Assembly: GCA_032622095.1 (NCBI GenBank) | Contig: CP136068.1 | Location: 186,611,309-186,675,308, forward strand | Length of the DNA: 64,000 nt | From: Siphonodentalium dalli | Lineage: Eukaryota > Mollusca > Scaphopoda > Gadilida > Siphonodentaliidae | Reading direction: 5' to 3' | In this document: positions 34,985 through 46,845 of the stretch, piece after piece | Layout of the letters: every line of letters begins with the position of its first letter | Numbering within the stretch: the stretch's first letter is position 1 | The notes under the pieces: generated by a model | What the model was told of the DNA's origin: nothing | Databases searched by the model: none | Seen by the model: the letters and a program-made list of their open reading frames with translations, nothing else | Position numbers and translations under genes: made by a program

Positions 34985-37900
34985 ATACTCACATCTATAT
35001 ATATATATTTGCGAATGTATGTCTGTCTGTGTTCTATAGAAATTCAAAAGGGGTCTAACAAGGGTAGCTTTTTACGAGAAAGATAATGGTGTGGGTTAGA
35101 ATTTACTAAAGTGACTTCGTTGTTATCAGGGGCAGAAAAGGGGGAGGGCAGAATTTTGTTTTTGTCGCCGAATGCCACCAAACTTATATATAATCATCCC
35201 CATGATGTGAGGAATCTAATGGTGTGGTTTAAATATGTCAAAAGTGGCGCCGTTCGAGTCAGAGTTGCACGGAAGGGGAGAGGGGCACCACAATTAATAA
35301 CAGGAATCTAATTTTGTGATTTATATACGCCAAATTGGTGTCGTTTGGATGAGAGATTGAGGGGGTGGGCACTAAATTTGATAAGAACTGGTTTAGCCGC
35401 CGATTGCCACCAAACTTATACAAAATCATCCACATGGATTGAGGAGTCAAATGGTGTGGCTAAAGCTGTCAAAATTGGCATCATTACAGTCAGGGGTGCA
35501 CTCAAAGGGAGAGGGGAACCAAAATTGATACACAATATTTTTAGCGCCATTTTCCATCAAATTGATACACAATCTTATCCATGATACCAGGAATCTAATC
35601 ACGTGATTTAAAGACGTCATATTGGTGCTGTTTGGGTCAGAGATGGGGGTGGGGTGTGCACTGAATTCGATAAAAATTGGTATAGTCGCCGATTAGCACC
35701 AAACTTATAAATAATCACCTCCATGATATTAGGAGTCTAATTGTGTGGTTTAAAGATGTCAAAAGTCGGGCCATTCGAATCAGGGGTGCATAAAGGATGG
35801 GAGAGAGACACACACAAATTGATAAACAATATGTTTAGCGCCGATTTCCACCAGATTGATACATATTCGTCTCCGTGATACGAGGAATCTAATCGTATGG
35901 TTTAAATACGCCAAATTGGTGCCGTGTGGGTGAGAGATATGGGGGCCCTAAATTTGATACGAATTTGTATACTCGCCAATTTTCACCAATTTTATATATT
36001 TTCATCTCCCTAATGAGTCTAAGTGTGTGGTTTAATGATGTGAAAAGTCGAGCCGCTTTAGTCAGAAATAGAGACGGGAGGGTCACCAAAACTGATAAAA
36101 ATATGTTTAATGTCAATTACCATCAAATTCATACACGTTCTTCTCAAATGATACGAAGAATCAAATCGTGCGTGTTAAAATCGCCACATTTGGTGCCTAG
36201 AAAAATCTGCGAATATCTGTATGTCTGTATGTGTTCTATACATAACTTCACGGGGTACAATCAAGATGGCACCAATGCGGTCTAACATGGGTAACTTTTT
36301 TGCAGAATAAGATGTATGGTGGCCAGCTTGATTTTGGTAATGAACCAATGTCATGAAATCATATATGCCCAATTGTTCCTTGGTAAACAGGCATGACATG
36401 ACAATGATCAAATATAGACAATTATGTATGGGTATTAGTCTTTCTAAAATGAAAATACTCGTTTTTTGAATAGAATAACAGTTTCATCTCATGATCTTCA
36501 GATATGGTAGCTTGATATATGAACTGTCGGTTTAAACACATTATATTTAACAAAATCGCCTGGCACTTGACAATAGTGAAATATTTTCCAAGCATAAAAG
36601 TATTGTTAATGGGGTTATAATATCCAACGGGTTGATACTAATCTATACCTATACTTGCGAATGTCTGTCTGCTTATCGGTGTTCAATACAAATTCACGGG
36701 AGCCCATCTAGATGACACCGAAAGTGTCTAACAAGGGTAAATGTTTACGAGGAAGACAGTGGTGTGGGTTAGAATTCTTTAAAGTAACGCTGTTGTTGTC
36801 ACGGCCCGAAAAAGCGGAGGGGCACCAAACTTTTTGTCCACCAAACTTATACATAATCATCTCCATGCCATGAGGATTATAATGGTTTATTTAAAAATGT
36901 AAAACGAGGCGCCGTTCGGTTCAGGGGTGCACGGAAGTGGACAGGGGCACCAACATTGATACAATTATTTTTAGCTCCGATTTCCACCAAATTGATACAT
37001 ATTCTTGTATATGATACCCGGAATATAATGGTTTGATTTAAAGACGCCAAACTGGTGCCGTTTGGATTTGATAAGAATTCGTTTAGACGCCGATTACCAC
37101 CAAACTTATACCTGATCATCTCCGTGATATCGGGAGTCTAATTGTGTGGTTTAAAGATTCCAAAAGTGGGGCCGTTCGAGTCAGGGGTGCATGGAGGGCG
37201 ACAGGGACACCAACATTTATAAAACATATTTTTAGCGCCGATTTCCAACAAATTTATACTTATTTTTCTCCGTGGTACGAGGAATCTAATCGTGTGGTTT
37301 AAACAATAAAGCTAAATTGGTGCCGTTTAGGCACTAAATTTGACACGACTAATAGCCGCCGATTTACACCAGTTTCATATATATTCGTCTACATATGAGT
37401 CTAATTGTGTGGTTTAAAGATGCTAACAGTGGCGCCACTTGAGGGATAGGGGGAGGGTAACAAAAACAGATATGTTTAGTACCAATTTCCACCAAATTCA
37501 TACACGGTCTTCTCCAGTGGTACGGGGAATCAAATCATGTGGGTTAAAGACGCCACATTTTGTGCCTACATTTCCGAATATCTATCTGTGTTCTATATAA
37601 CTTCACGGGGGACCATCTGGATGGCACCAGTTGGGTCTATAAGGGGTACCTTTTTACGAGGAAAATAATGGTGCGGGTTATAATGTTCTAACATGACGCT
37701 GAAAATGGGTAGAAAAGAGGGAGGGGCAGCAACAAATCTTCAAATATGTTTGTCTCTGATTTCCGCAAATCTTTTCGTAATTATCTCCATGATATGTCGC
37801 CGATCGAGTCATAGGTGCACGGAGGGGGAGAAGGGAAAAATATTGATAAAATACACTATTTTAGCGCGATTTACACCAAATTCATGCCTGTTCTTAAGTT

Positions 37901-38060
37901 GATAAGAATTTGTTTATTTGCCGATTACCACCAAACTTATACATAATAATATCCATGATATCAGGCGTCTAATGGGCGTGGTTTAAATATCTCAAAAGTG
38001 GCGCCGTTCGAGTCATGAATGGGGACGGGGAACAACAAAGCTGATATAAATATGTTTACC
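34985..38060. repeat. Composite, decayed tandem repeat array
   Basis: Two alternating half-units of roughly 130-145 bp recur: one around CACCAAACTTATACATAATC then TGTGGTTTAAAGATGTCAAA and GCCGTTCGAGTCAGGGGTGC; the other around CCACCAAATTGATACATATTC, TACGAGGAATCTAATCGTG and AAATTGGTGCCGTTTGG. A leader starting near TGCGAATGTCTGTCTG and TCTAACAAGGGTA precedes each block at about 35010, 36200, 36655 and 37565. No frame stays open across it. It looks like several tandem or nested copies of a dispersed non-coding element. Confidence 0.75.
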
Positions 38061-38070
38061 ACTAACTTCC

Positions 38071-38791
38071 CAGTGTTCGCGCTATCGGTGGCCACTTTTT
38101 TTCATTTTTTTTTCATATCATTTGGCCAAACTTTTATTTCTCCACAAATGGAGACAGAAATCTTATTTGAAAGCTCTGAATAGATCGACGAACTTAGGCG
38201 ACGAAATAAAGCCGGTTTTTGGACACGCGGTTTCGTACTTCGGACATATCACGATGACAACCCAAATTTAGTTTGTAAAGTTGATTGAATGGTTATGGTT
38301 GTACAAAGGTGATTACTAATCGTCAAAACCTTAATCTCTGCACTGGTTATATCATATTGCGTTGATTAGGCGGTCTGTAAGATGAAATGCGTTAATGCAT
38401 TGTCATATAACTTCGATGTATCAGCGAAGACATATCAGGTACATAATGTGTCGTAAACTGTACCCCGTCTTATAACAACAACAGGGCTTAACAACATAAC
38501 GGTTATTAATACAACAATATGTATTCAACAGTTATCACCTCACGATAATACGCAACATAACTATTGTTTAATAACGGCGAAATTAGCGATGACACACCTC
38601 GTTACTTGGTCAGTTGGCAAATTTAGAATTTAGTCATCAATTGTGAGCCTAGAACGTGGGGATTTAATTTGGCCAAAGTTTTTTTAATTTGGACAAAAAA
38701 CATTTTGCCAATTAGTTTTTTATTTGGCCACTAAAAATTTCATTTGGCCACTTTTTTGGTCAGAATATTTTTCGGTCGAGCGCGAACACTG
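38071..38791. mobile_element. hAT-like non-autonomous element with target duplication
   Basis: The 13 bp ends CAGTGTTCGCGCT and AGCGCGAACACTG are exact inverted repeats. CTAACTTCC flanks both sides (38062-38070 and 38792-38800). CAGTG-type ends and an about 8-9 bp duplication fit hAT (8 bp) or possibly Mutator (9 bp) families. It is inserted in the tail of the decayed tandem array. The core of 0.7 kb is AT-rich with TTTGGCCA motifs and no transposase. Confidence 0.8.
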
Positions 38792-38800
38792 CTAACTTCC

Positions 38801-39985
38801 ACCAAATACATACACGTTCTTCTCCAATGATACGGGCTAAATGTGGGTTAAATTGCCACGTTTTGGCGCCGTTTGGTCAGGTATGGATAGAGGAGGGGCA
38901 CTAACATTGATAAGAATGTTTAAGTCGCGGATATCCACCAAAACTATATATAGTCATCTACATAATTCGTTCTGATGAATTTTTGGCGTTCAAATTTTAA
39001 ACCTGGACAAAATTTATGGTGACCGAATTATGTCATTTGAAGAATTATTTCTTCTCAACTGTCATATTGATATGGGGTCAGGAATCAGGGTATTCAAGGA
39101 GTGAGTTACATGTAGACAAAACAGACACACAGAAGAAGCATTATATATATATGTATATATATATATATCTTTCTATTTAAGAGATAACTATATTTTTACA
39201 AACTGAGGTACATTGGACAGTCAGAGGATGTCATGTTAGAATGGCTCATGTTTTAGAACATAATTGAATCTGTTCATTCAAGATATTTCCCATATAACTA
39301 CGATTTGAAAAGAGAGATGAAAATGTATAGACGGATGAAAACGACATTAAACCAAACTCAATCAGTCAACCAACCACGTCGACAGTAGGATTTTAAAAAT
39401 GATAACGTCTGAAGTACGCGCAGTTGTAAATAAATAAACAAATCTGAGTTTCAAGCTCTTTGCTCAGTCAAACTAATGTATGGTATCAATAGCTCTGATG
39501 TTGATAGTGTATTAATAGCCATTAGTATGCGTATAGCCATTAATTAGAGAATTGCCATAATATTCAATCAATAGTATCACGTGATACATGTATAAAAAAT
39601 ATAATTCGTTTGATAACTTTGTTTTGCTGCGTCATAATTGTTTTTATCGTTTTATTGGCTAATTGCAATTCTGTTTTTCCTTTAAAAATAACAATACAAT
39701 TTAACATTTTATACATCGAATAATAAACGGTGATTAATTTGCCAGGGTGCCCTGCCCATGCTCCCACAGGCTGAGATATGAAAGGAATATGGAGAGCTAA
39801 TTAATTACTGGTTGTATGCTGGAGTCACTGTATGGTATAAAGCCAGTGCGGTTCATACCCAGGCGCCCTGCATTAGTGCTGGGAGTATATTTTAGTCACA
39901 GATAACTCGACATGTATGTGACAATTTTTGCAAACAACTGGGGTGTGTAATATCTGTGTCGTATGGTCGCATAGAGCGATTGTAC
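38801..39985. other. Tail of decayed array and unassigned sequence
   Basis: 38801-38960 continues the 35-38 kb repeat. A TA tract lies at 39141-39170. From there to the Gypsy remnant nothing is recognised; no long terminal repeat matching the Gypsy 5' side was found here. Confidence 0.5.
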
Positions 39986-39989
39986 CGCT

Positions 39990-40495
39990 CTATGTCCGAG
40001 ACTGTGATATTGGTGATATGACTTCTTGTGCTATTTTGTCCGTTATGTATATTCTTAATTTAGGGATGTCATTATATATTGATATATAGTGTAGGATACC
40101 ATCTTTAAGAATAAAGGTTTTTGCTAATTTTTTGGGTATATTTGTTGATTGCATTTGTTTGATAATCTTGGTTATTGTGTGGTCTGCTGATTGTTCATCT
40201 CTTATGTTAGTTATAGGAGGAAGGACCGGGCTGTCCTCAAGATCAACTTCTGATACAGTATTCGTCTTCTTTTTTGTTTGTTTGTTTCGTTTTGAAAATT
40301 CTTGAATATCTTTCATGTCAAGGATATTAACATCATGTACAAGGGATTGGTGGGTGGATTTGGGTCCCTATCTGCGCAATAATTGATGCACGGGTGTGTG
40401 TCGGGGTTTATGCGACTGCAAAAATCGGCCGTAACATTGTTCGTGCTTTGATATAAGTAATTTTTGGGTTCAATGCTGATATTTCCAAAAAACAT
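39990..40495 (-). pseudogene. Gypsy RNase H tail and integrase N-terminal fragment
   Basis: In frame from 40495, SIEPKNYLYQSTNNVTADFCSR corresponds to the connection after RNase H (usually a NVVADALSR-like motif). After a frameshift, 40316-39990 reads ILKDGILHYISIYNDIPKLR, typical of the segment before the integrase zinc finger. The HHCC finger and the DDE catalytic core are absent. Confidence 0.65.
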
Positions 40496-41660
40496 TTTTG
40501 AATATTGTGTTTATCAGATCCTGTTTTTTAAACATATGGATGAGGGGTAAGTGATCTGTTTTAATCTTTACTTGGGAGCCCTGTAAGTAAAATTGAAATT
40601 GCCTTGCAAACGTGTATATAGCAAATGCTTCTTTTTCCGTGACAGAATAATTCCTTTGTGATTTGTTAAGTTTTTTACTGGCGAATGCGATTGGTAGTTC
40701 AACGTGTTTATCATCTTGGCTATTAGCATATTGTGATAGGATTGCACCGATATCATGGATAGATGCATCAACTGTGAGAATGAAAAGTGTGTCGGGATCT
40801 GGATAAGCTAAAATAGGGGCAGTTGTTAAGCTTTCTTTAAGTGTGTCAAACGCTGTTTGGCATGCCGTATCCCACACGAATTTAGCATATTTAGCTGTGA
40901 GTTTGATTAAAGGCAATGCAGTGGATGCGAAAGTAGGAGAATATGATCTGTAAAAATTAAGAATTCCAAGTAATCTGCAGACTTCTTTAACTGATTTCGG
41001 AGGTGGTAGAGACTTGGTAATTGAAATCTTTTCAGGATCAGGGGATGTGCCCTTGTCGGAAATAATATGTCCTAAAAATTTGACTTGTGGTTGGCAAAAT
41101 TTAGATTTCGATAGTTTAACTATTAAGCCGTATTCCCTGAGTCTGTCAAATAGTTTTGTGAACTGTTGTATATGCATTTGAGGATCGGAACTATGACAGA
41201 TCAGATCATCAACAAAACCTTCAACAAATGGGAGGTCATGGAGGGCCATATTCATGAGTTTTAAAAAATACACTGAGCTCGAGACATATCCCATCGGAGC
41301 TCTTTGATAGCTGTATTGACCTTCCGACGTGTTCATAGTTAGAATTGGAACATGTTCGGGTTCAACTCCGATAACATGGTAGGCATTTGATAAATCAAAG
41401 ATACTGAAGATGGTTGAGCCAAGTAACTTGGACGATATTTCTGTAAAACTAGGCATAGACCATTTTAATGGAATGGAAACATCATTGAGTTTTCTCAGAT
41501 CGATCACCAATCGGTAATTAGGGGTACCGTCAGGGTTGGGTGTGGATTTGCGGATGAGGAGACTGGGAAATCCCCACGAGGAATGGGCAGTGGGTTTAAT
41601 GATGTCTGCATCTAATAATTTTAATTTTTGGACAATATCCTATCTTGTTTATGTCATTTG
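40496..41660 (-). pseudogene. Gypsy reverse transcriptase and RNase H
   Basis: The main frame (41510-40470) is preceded, after a shift near 41640, by LLDADIIKPTAHSSWGFPS and YRLVIDLRKLN (finger region). IFSIFDLSNAYHVIGVEPE holds the first catalytic Asp, and FVDDLICHS the catalytic DD pair (usually YVDD or FVDD). FLGHIISDKG marks the thumb. RNase H shows LTVDASIHDIGA (Asp), YSVTEKEAFAIY (Glu) and KIKTDHLPL (Asp). In the family these copy element RNA into DNA and remove the RNA strand. Main-frame length is 346 codons and the active-site residues are intact, so decay is fairly recent. Confidence 0.9.
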
Positions 41661-41752
41661 TAAAAACATCAGGATAGTGTGATACTAGTTGCAGTATTTG
41701 CTGTTTAAGGTGTTGAGGTGCTACAATATCATCGATAGATATAGGTTTAGTC

Positions 41753-42490
41753 TTATGGTGTTGATACTGTGGTTGGTTGCTCTTGAATGCCAAATGCTTG
41801 TGCTATTATACCACCTTTCCAAATCGACATATGTGAGGCAGATTGATTTTCTATCATGACGCAAATATTTTGACTAGTTGCATCTGCTATCGTGTCGGTT
41901 ACATGTACATTGGGTTCCTGTTCAAAAATGGACATGTTACCTTTGCCTATTCGGATTATAGGTGTGTTAAACATATTATTTGGTCCTATGAGTCTGCCTG
42001 TTATGATTGCGCATGAGTAGGGTGATAATGAAACGTTATTTGCTGATCGGATAAGTGATGCAATGTGACCGTCCCTTAACATTGGGTATAATTGATTCTG
42101 AATTCTGAATTTTTCTAAATCAAAGTAAAGTCTAATACTGTGTTGTTTCATAAAGTCGCGCCCTAAAATACACGGACGTGATAGGGTTGCACATATGACA
42201 AATTTGTGTGAAAGAATGAGTTTTCCGATTCTAAATGTGAGATGTGTGGATCCAAAAACTTTCATTGGTGTTCCATCGTCTGATGTGAGTAACACATGTT
42301 CTTTAATTAAAGGTGGCCGATTTGGTATGGATCAATAAATATCGTATTTCAAGCAACTGGTGATTGCTCCCGAATCTAATAGTGAACGAATGCGTTGTTT
42401 GTGTATTTTAATGATAGTTGAGCATGGTGTTTGGTTTAGAGCACCATCTGTCATATCACTTGGATATTTAAGTACTGGTATTGTATGTTG
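41753..42490 (-). pseudogene. Gypsy aspartic protease
   Basis: Reading from about 42490 the frame gives KQRIRSLLDSGAITSC, the active-site Asp-Ser-Gly-Ala motif of retroviral-type aspartic proteases. An in-frame TGA near 42335 follows, then the open piece 42295-41753 with CILGRDFMKQ, the conserved ILGxD flap/C-terminal motif. It would cleave the Gag-Pol precursor. A shift links it to the RT frame near 41640-41790. Confidence 0.75.
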
Positions 42491-42498
42491 TATGGGTT

Positions 42499-43008
42499 TT
42501 AACGGTGGCTTACAGGGTTAATTGCAATATTGGAATGTGATTCGCGAGAATTGGTGCGTGTTGAATTTCTTTTTGATGATGATTGAGAATTAGTAATTTG
42601 TTGGCGCATTGGTTTTTCAAGGCTATTCACGGTTTTAAATTGAGAAGGAAACTTTAAGTCAAGAAGAGATAAAATAGGCTTATTTGGAATATTATGAAAC
42701 ATGGGTTTCATAGGAGGACACCTGTTATTGCAGTTGGTGGTATGTTTGGCAGGCCTGTTGCGTGGAAGATTAAGTGGATGCCGCGTGCGGTAATTAAGAT
42801 ATCGTTGTCTTTGACACTGTGATGGGAGCGTGGGGTAATGCTTAATGGGCTGCAGCTGTGAATTATAGACTCTATGCTTTTGAGATTCGTATGCCCGATG
42901 AGATCTGGCATATCTATGATTGTGGCCGTCAATGGTGCTAATTTTATGTGTAATTGGACTCATTGCCTTGTGTCTACTTGGGGTTAAATTTGTGTAGGAA
43001 TGAGTCAT
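42499..43008 (-). pseudogene. Basic Gag C-terminal region (nucleocapsid-like)
   Basis: 169 codons rich in Arg, His, Ser, Asn and Pro lie between gag and protease. I find no CCHC zinc knuckle in this frame, so if it is nucleocapsid it binds nucleic acid by basic residues alone or the knuckle has decayed. The frame is uncertain. Confidence 0.4.
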
Positions 43009-43073
43009 TATCTGTTTAAAAATTGATTATTATTTTGCGCATCGACGTCGACATTGTTCCATTGTATGATTAT

Positions 43074-43816
43074 TTAATCTGCAGTATGTACAGAAGAGGG
43101 GTCGTTGATGCGGTGTAGCATATCTTGCATCCATGGTTTGGATGCGGTTTTGATGGGAGACCCTAGTTGTGTTTGTACTGCTCTTGTATTAATTTCATCG
43201 GTAAAAGCGTGTTTAGCGAGGGTGGGTATGCGTTCTGCAAACATTGCAATCGTTTCAGTATGTCTCTGCCTAATGGCTCGTAATGAGGAAAGGGCCTGAG
43301 GAGAATTGGTTAAGGAACTGAATAATGAACGTAATTGTGAGTTCAAATCCGCCCAGGTGAACGTGAATTTTCGGTCCGTGTTAATTTCATTTATGAAGCG
43401 TTGAATAAATTCAGAAACTTGAGATTTACATGTTTGAGCGGCAATTTTAATAATAGTCTCATCTTGTGCCGAAATCGCGTGGGAATATTTTTCCACAGAA
43501 TGGACCCATTGGGGAAAAGCGTCAGGTTTGGCATCGAAGGGTTCAATAATGGAGTTCATACCCAGAAGTGCCATTATGGTTGTCTGAGTTTTTAAACTGT
43601 CCGTCTGATCGCGGATAGAACTAGTGAAATTGCTAATTTCATGGGTAAGCCGTGACAATAGCAAATTTTGAGTATCTTTGCCCGTTTCATTAGTAATGTC
43701 TGTGTGGGGGGGGGTCTTGCGGTTGATCGGTCCGTTTCCCGGTTTAATTCAAGGTGATGCTGATAACTTTGGCTTGGATGAAAATAATCGCTGCTCTGCG
43801 GAGGTGGTGACTCCAT
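43074..43816 (-). pseudogene. Gypsy Gag (capsid-like)
   Basis: The start MESPPPQSSDYFHPSQSY at 43816 passes through a run of G/C near 43707 that shifts the frame into the 43664-43074 ORF (196 codons). That part has a helical N-terminus, then DAFPQWVHSVEKYSHAI and FTFTWADLNSQLRSLF, resembling the retrotransposon Gag capsid layout (a W in the first third, a W...L...F motif later). Likely forms the particle shell. The shift is at a homopolymer, so sequencing or assembly error is possible. Confidence 0.65.
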
Positions 43817-43830
43817 TATGTTATTGAGGG

Positions 43831-44322
43831 TTAACGGCGTCTGTTTTGGGATCTATGGTAAGGGTGCGAGATATGTTGTATTTTTTTCCAAGTGCCGTGG
43901 CGGTGTATTATGCGATTCAGGTGTATTTGACACGATTCAGGTGATTTATTAGGATGTTTTATGGGAATTGCCGCGACTATAGAGTTGACAATAAGTTTTG
44001 GATAATCAGTAAAATGAGCCGGAAATGTGTGCCACTCGTTCCAGGAATCTAGTGTATGTCCTGAGTAATTATTTGTAATCATACAACGCACGTATAAGCA
44101 TATTGTATCGTGCGTTATATCAATGCGAATGGGATTGCAATATTTAATGAGTTGTGGCGATAAAGTTATTTGGTGGGGTAAAGCGTATCTACAGTAAGTT
44201 TTAAAATTAAGAACTGAATGTTGTTTGTGAGAGGTGGGTGGTATGGGCTGATCGTTCGATGCGTGTATTGTAGTAGGATTGGTAGGTAGTGTTGGTGTAG
44301 TAGAATCAGGTGATGTGTCCAT
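43831..44322 (-). CDS. ORF upstream of gag, unknown function
   Basis: A clean 163-codon frame, ending 14 bp before the gag start, opens MDTSPDSTTPTLPTNPTT and holds a more ordered middle part (KTYCRYALPHQITLSPQLIK, then ICLYVRCMITNNYSGH) and a basic tail. I do not recognise a family. Typical Gypsy elements begin with gag, so a separate intact ORF in the leader is unusual. It could be an N-terminal extension of Gag (matrix-like) read through a suppressed stop, or an accessory protein. Confidence 0.55.
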   Translation of the reverse strand: MDTSPDSTTPTLPTNPTTIHASNDQPIPPTSHKQHSVLNFKTYCRYALPHQITLSPQLIKYCNPIRIDITHDTICLYVRCMITNNYSGHTLDSWNEWHTFPAHFTDYPKLIVNSIVAAIPIKHPNKSPESCQIHLNRIIHRHGTWKKIQHISHPYHRSQNRRR

Positions 44323-44599
44323 AACCCACGTGGAAAAAAAGGAGTAAAAAAAATGCTAAAAAATAGGCAGTGTGCAATTTGACAGCAAATGTGAAAGAAA
44401 AGATGGTCACTCACCAATTTCCAAGAAGAATAATGTGCACGAATCTGTGATGATGATTGGGTAGGCGATGTACATAATGTTCTTGTAGTGTTTGTTGGAA
44501 ACAGAAGGGTGTCCAAATCGGATGTTAATGTTTATATGTAGCTGGATCTGGTCTGCAAAAGGCGTGAGTAATGTTTCTAGCTGGATACACGATGTGAGC

Positions 44600-45340
44600 T
44601 GGTCGTAGGAAAACAATGTGTCCAAAAGGTTGATTCCTCTATATTAGAAAGGTATGGTATGCGGTCCTGTGTGTTCAAAGTGTTGGGTCGACGATATCAG
44701 ATGAGTATGGTGTGCGGCCCTGTGTGTCCAAAGGGTTGGGTCGTCGATATCAGATGAGTATGGTATGCCGATGCAGTGGTCTAGTGTGTAAGGATGTCTC
44801 TCCGTGGTTGGTGTGTATCCCCGTGGTTGAGTAGCGGTTTGAGATTGTTTCTGCTTTGTAGTGATCGTTTAGTGGCCGAGACTTCAAGTTGTGTGGTGAG
44901 ACGTAGAACTGTTCACGGTACCATTAATACTATGTGAGGTAATGAGCACATATATATATATATATAGGTACAAGTCTTTATTACGTCGTGAATAAGATAC
45001 AAGCAGTGTATACAAATGTGACAATCAAGTTGCCGCGAAGTAAGGTCCCCGAATGGGTGATGCCTGGTGTGAATGATGACTGGAGATGTGTACGAACCTC
45101 GAGATGAGATGAGTCTAGTGAAAGCATGAAGTGATGGGATGTGGCTGTTTCTTATATACTATTTGGGATGCATATTAGATGAGGCGTTTGGTAATACACA
45201 TCGGGATTGGTTCCGCCGTTATGGTCATTTCCCTTGACCATATTTGGGAGCCATCTTCATTGTGTGTATGTCTTCGCTGGGACATATGGGCAATTGTATA
45301 TGGCGTTATGTCACAGGGACCAGTTGGGAAAGATCAAAGC
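44600..45340 (-). repeat. Possible Gypsy 5' LTR and leader
   Basis: On the minus strand an AATAAA lies near 44982-44977 followed by a (TA)n tract near 44949-44967, as might occur in an LTR R/U5 region. The stretch 44652-44770 holds 2.3 copies of a 53 bp direct repeat (GTATGGTRTGCGGYCCTGTG). Without a partner LTR the borders cannot be set. Confidence 0.3.
44652..44770. repeat. 53 bp direct repeat, about 2.3 units
   Basis: GTATGG(T)-starting units begin at 44652, 44705 and 44758, each with GGGTCGWCGATATCAGATGA. It lies in the leader of the Gypsy element. Confidence 0.85.
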
Positions 45341-45379
45341 CCAACCGGGGGGGGGTTGCAAATGGATATACGCGCAAAC

Positions 45380-45478
45380 TTGTGAATTTTATATGGTTCA
45401 AGGGTGTAGTTAGAAATTCGAAGGTGGACACCCCTCCTTATGCGGATACCATATATAGTCACGCCCCTGCAATGGGTC
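45380..45478 (+). repeat. Dispersed repeat fragment (inverted partner near 62.5 kb)
   Basis: GGTT(C)AAGGGTGTA, then GAAGGTGGACAC, then a TAGTCACGCCCCTG-like end reappear in the same order on the opposite strand at about 62470-62600 (GGTTGAAGGGGGTGTA, GAAGGTGGACAC, ATTACGTCCCTG). An old dispersed element. Confidence 0.55.
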
Positions 45479-46425
45479 GTAACTGTGTATATAGCACTAT
45501 CTACTCACTCTATTAACGACAACCTGTCATTAGTGCGTGGAAAAAGTTGTCAGTGAAATGATCGGCCTTCCGTATTTATCTAAATGCCAGAAGCCGCCTC
45601 GAGAATTTTGAACATAAAACCTTGCTTAAAATGACAACTTTATCAATGATGTTTGCTCATGTCATCTTGCAATAAATAGGTTAACGCATAGCTGACTGGA
45701 ATTTCATGTAATTCATGAACCTATGAGTGAGAAAATCGTAGTGTAAGGTTACCTGTCAACAGGACACATCTACCCATTCCAAATCGCTATCGCTTTATAA
45801 GCTGCATTGAAAGTACACAAGAGACCGTGACGATGTTCACCGATTTAGCTGTACCCGTTCCCGTCGGACGGTTATCACAAACTCCCTATTGACTATTGCA
45901 CACTTACCACGGATACGTACAATGTATTACTATTTGAAATCATCAAATATGGCAATGCTCCAATGTTATACTTTTATCACATGGGTGAATAGATCTGTAT
46001 CAGTATCTATATCTGACAACAGGCTCTGTTACTATTAGAGGATCAGGCCTTGCTCTCGGATTAAATACTATTTATTGTACCCCCAATACATGTATACATC
46101 AAACAATGCATTGACCATTATTCTTTAGATATTGCTATAACATGATTTAGTTTAGAAGGGATGAAGACTATCCAACAACTAAAATGTACTCACTGGAGCT
46201 GCCTATACTTGCGCCCATCACACATTTGGCATGTTTTGTGATATCGTGCCAACAGCAGTTTGAACCACCCGTGGGTGCTGTGTCCTCTTTTGAGAGATCG
46301 ATAGTAACGCAGCTGTCTGGACATCAGCATTCTGACGACACTTTTTAATAAATTCGTGTTTTCGTGTGAAAATACGTGTTTTGTTTCTTATATTTTTCGA
46401 TAATTGTGACCCGCCATATCAAATC
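45479..46425. other. Stretch without a recognised gene
   Basis: No exon, repeat or element is recognised. Confidence 0.5.
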
Positions 46426-46845
46426 CAGTCGTAAGTCGGGATTTCTTTTACCATGTGCCAATGCATTCTCTTATATATGCGAGTCGACCATATGTCGCTT
46501 CGCATATATAAGAGAATGCATTGGCCTAACAATTTTTTACAATTTTAATAATTTTTTCTTGTATTCTTTAACAATTTTATAATTTCACCCATACAGAGCC
46601 CCAGACAAACATGAGCAGACGACAATCTTCTATATGCTTCTATATATGTGTGGGGCTCCCTGCAGGGTAATGGATGTTTTTTTTATTTTATGTCCTAAAA
46701 ATTGTAAGAAACATTTATTTAAAAAAAATGATAAAAAATTGTTAGGCCAATGCATTCTCTTATATATGCGAGGCGATCTATGGTCGACTCGCATATATAA
46801 GAGAATGCATTGGCACAGGGTAAACAAAATCCCGACTTATGACTG
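46426..46845. mobile_element. Element with palindromic ends, copy 2 (longer)
   Basis: Outer inverted repeats CAGTCRTAAGTCGGGATT lead into the same 69 bp palindromes as at 31.7 kb (46457-46525 and 46746-46814), then into inner inverted AT-rich text (CCTAACAATTTTTT / AAAAATTGTTAGG). The terminal repeats total about 100 bp and the core about 220 bp. The shorter relative lacks the outer part. No transposase is present. Confidence 0.85.

Larger units (their letters stand above)
39990..45340 (-). mobile_element. Ty3/Gypsy LTR retrotransposon, decayed, 3'-truncated
   Basis: On the minus strand the order is leader/LTR candidate (about 45.3-44.6 kb), an extra ORF, gag, a basic region, protease, reverse transcriptase, RNase H and the first part of integrase, after which it stops near 39990. 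That order (RT-RH before integrase) and the RT motifs are those of Ty3/Gypsy. Frameshifts and at least one in-frame stop show that it is dead. With integrase cut short and no second LTR seen, the 3' half is missing. Confidence 0.85.

Noticed and set aside
39760-39880. tRNA-derived SINE head
   Set aside because: GGTTCATACCC resembles a B box, but no matching A box, fold or tail was found at the right distance.
45179-45516. Three overlapping plus-strand frames of 68-90 codons
   Set aside because: They overlap each other in different frames within the Gypsy leader and its flank, and none has a recognisable motif.
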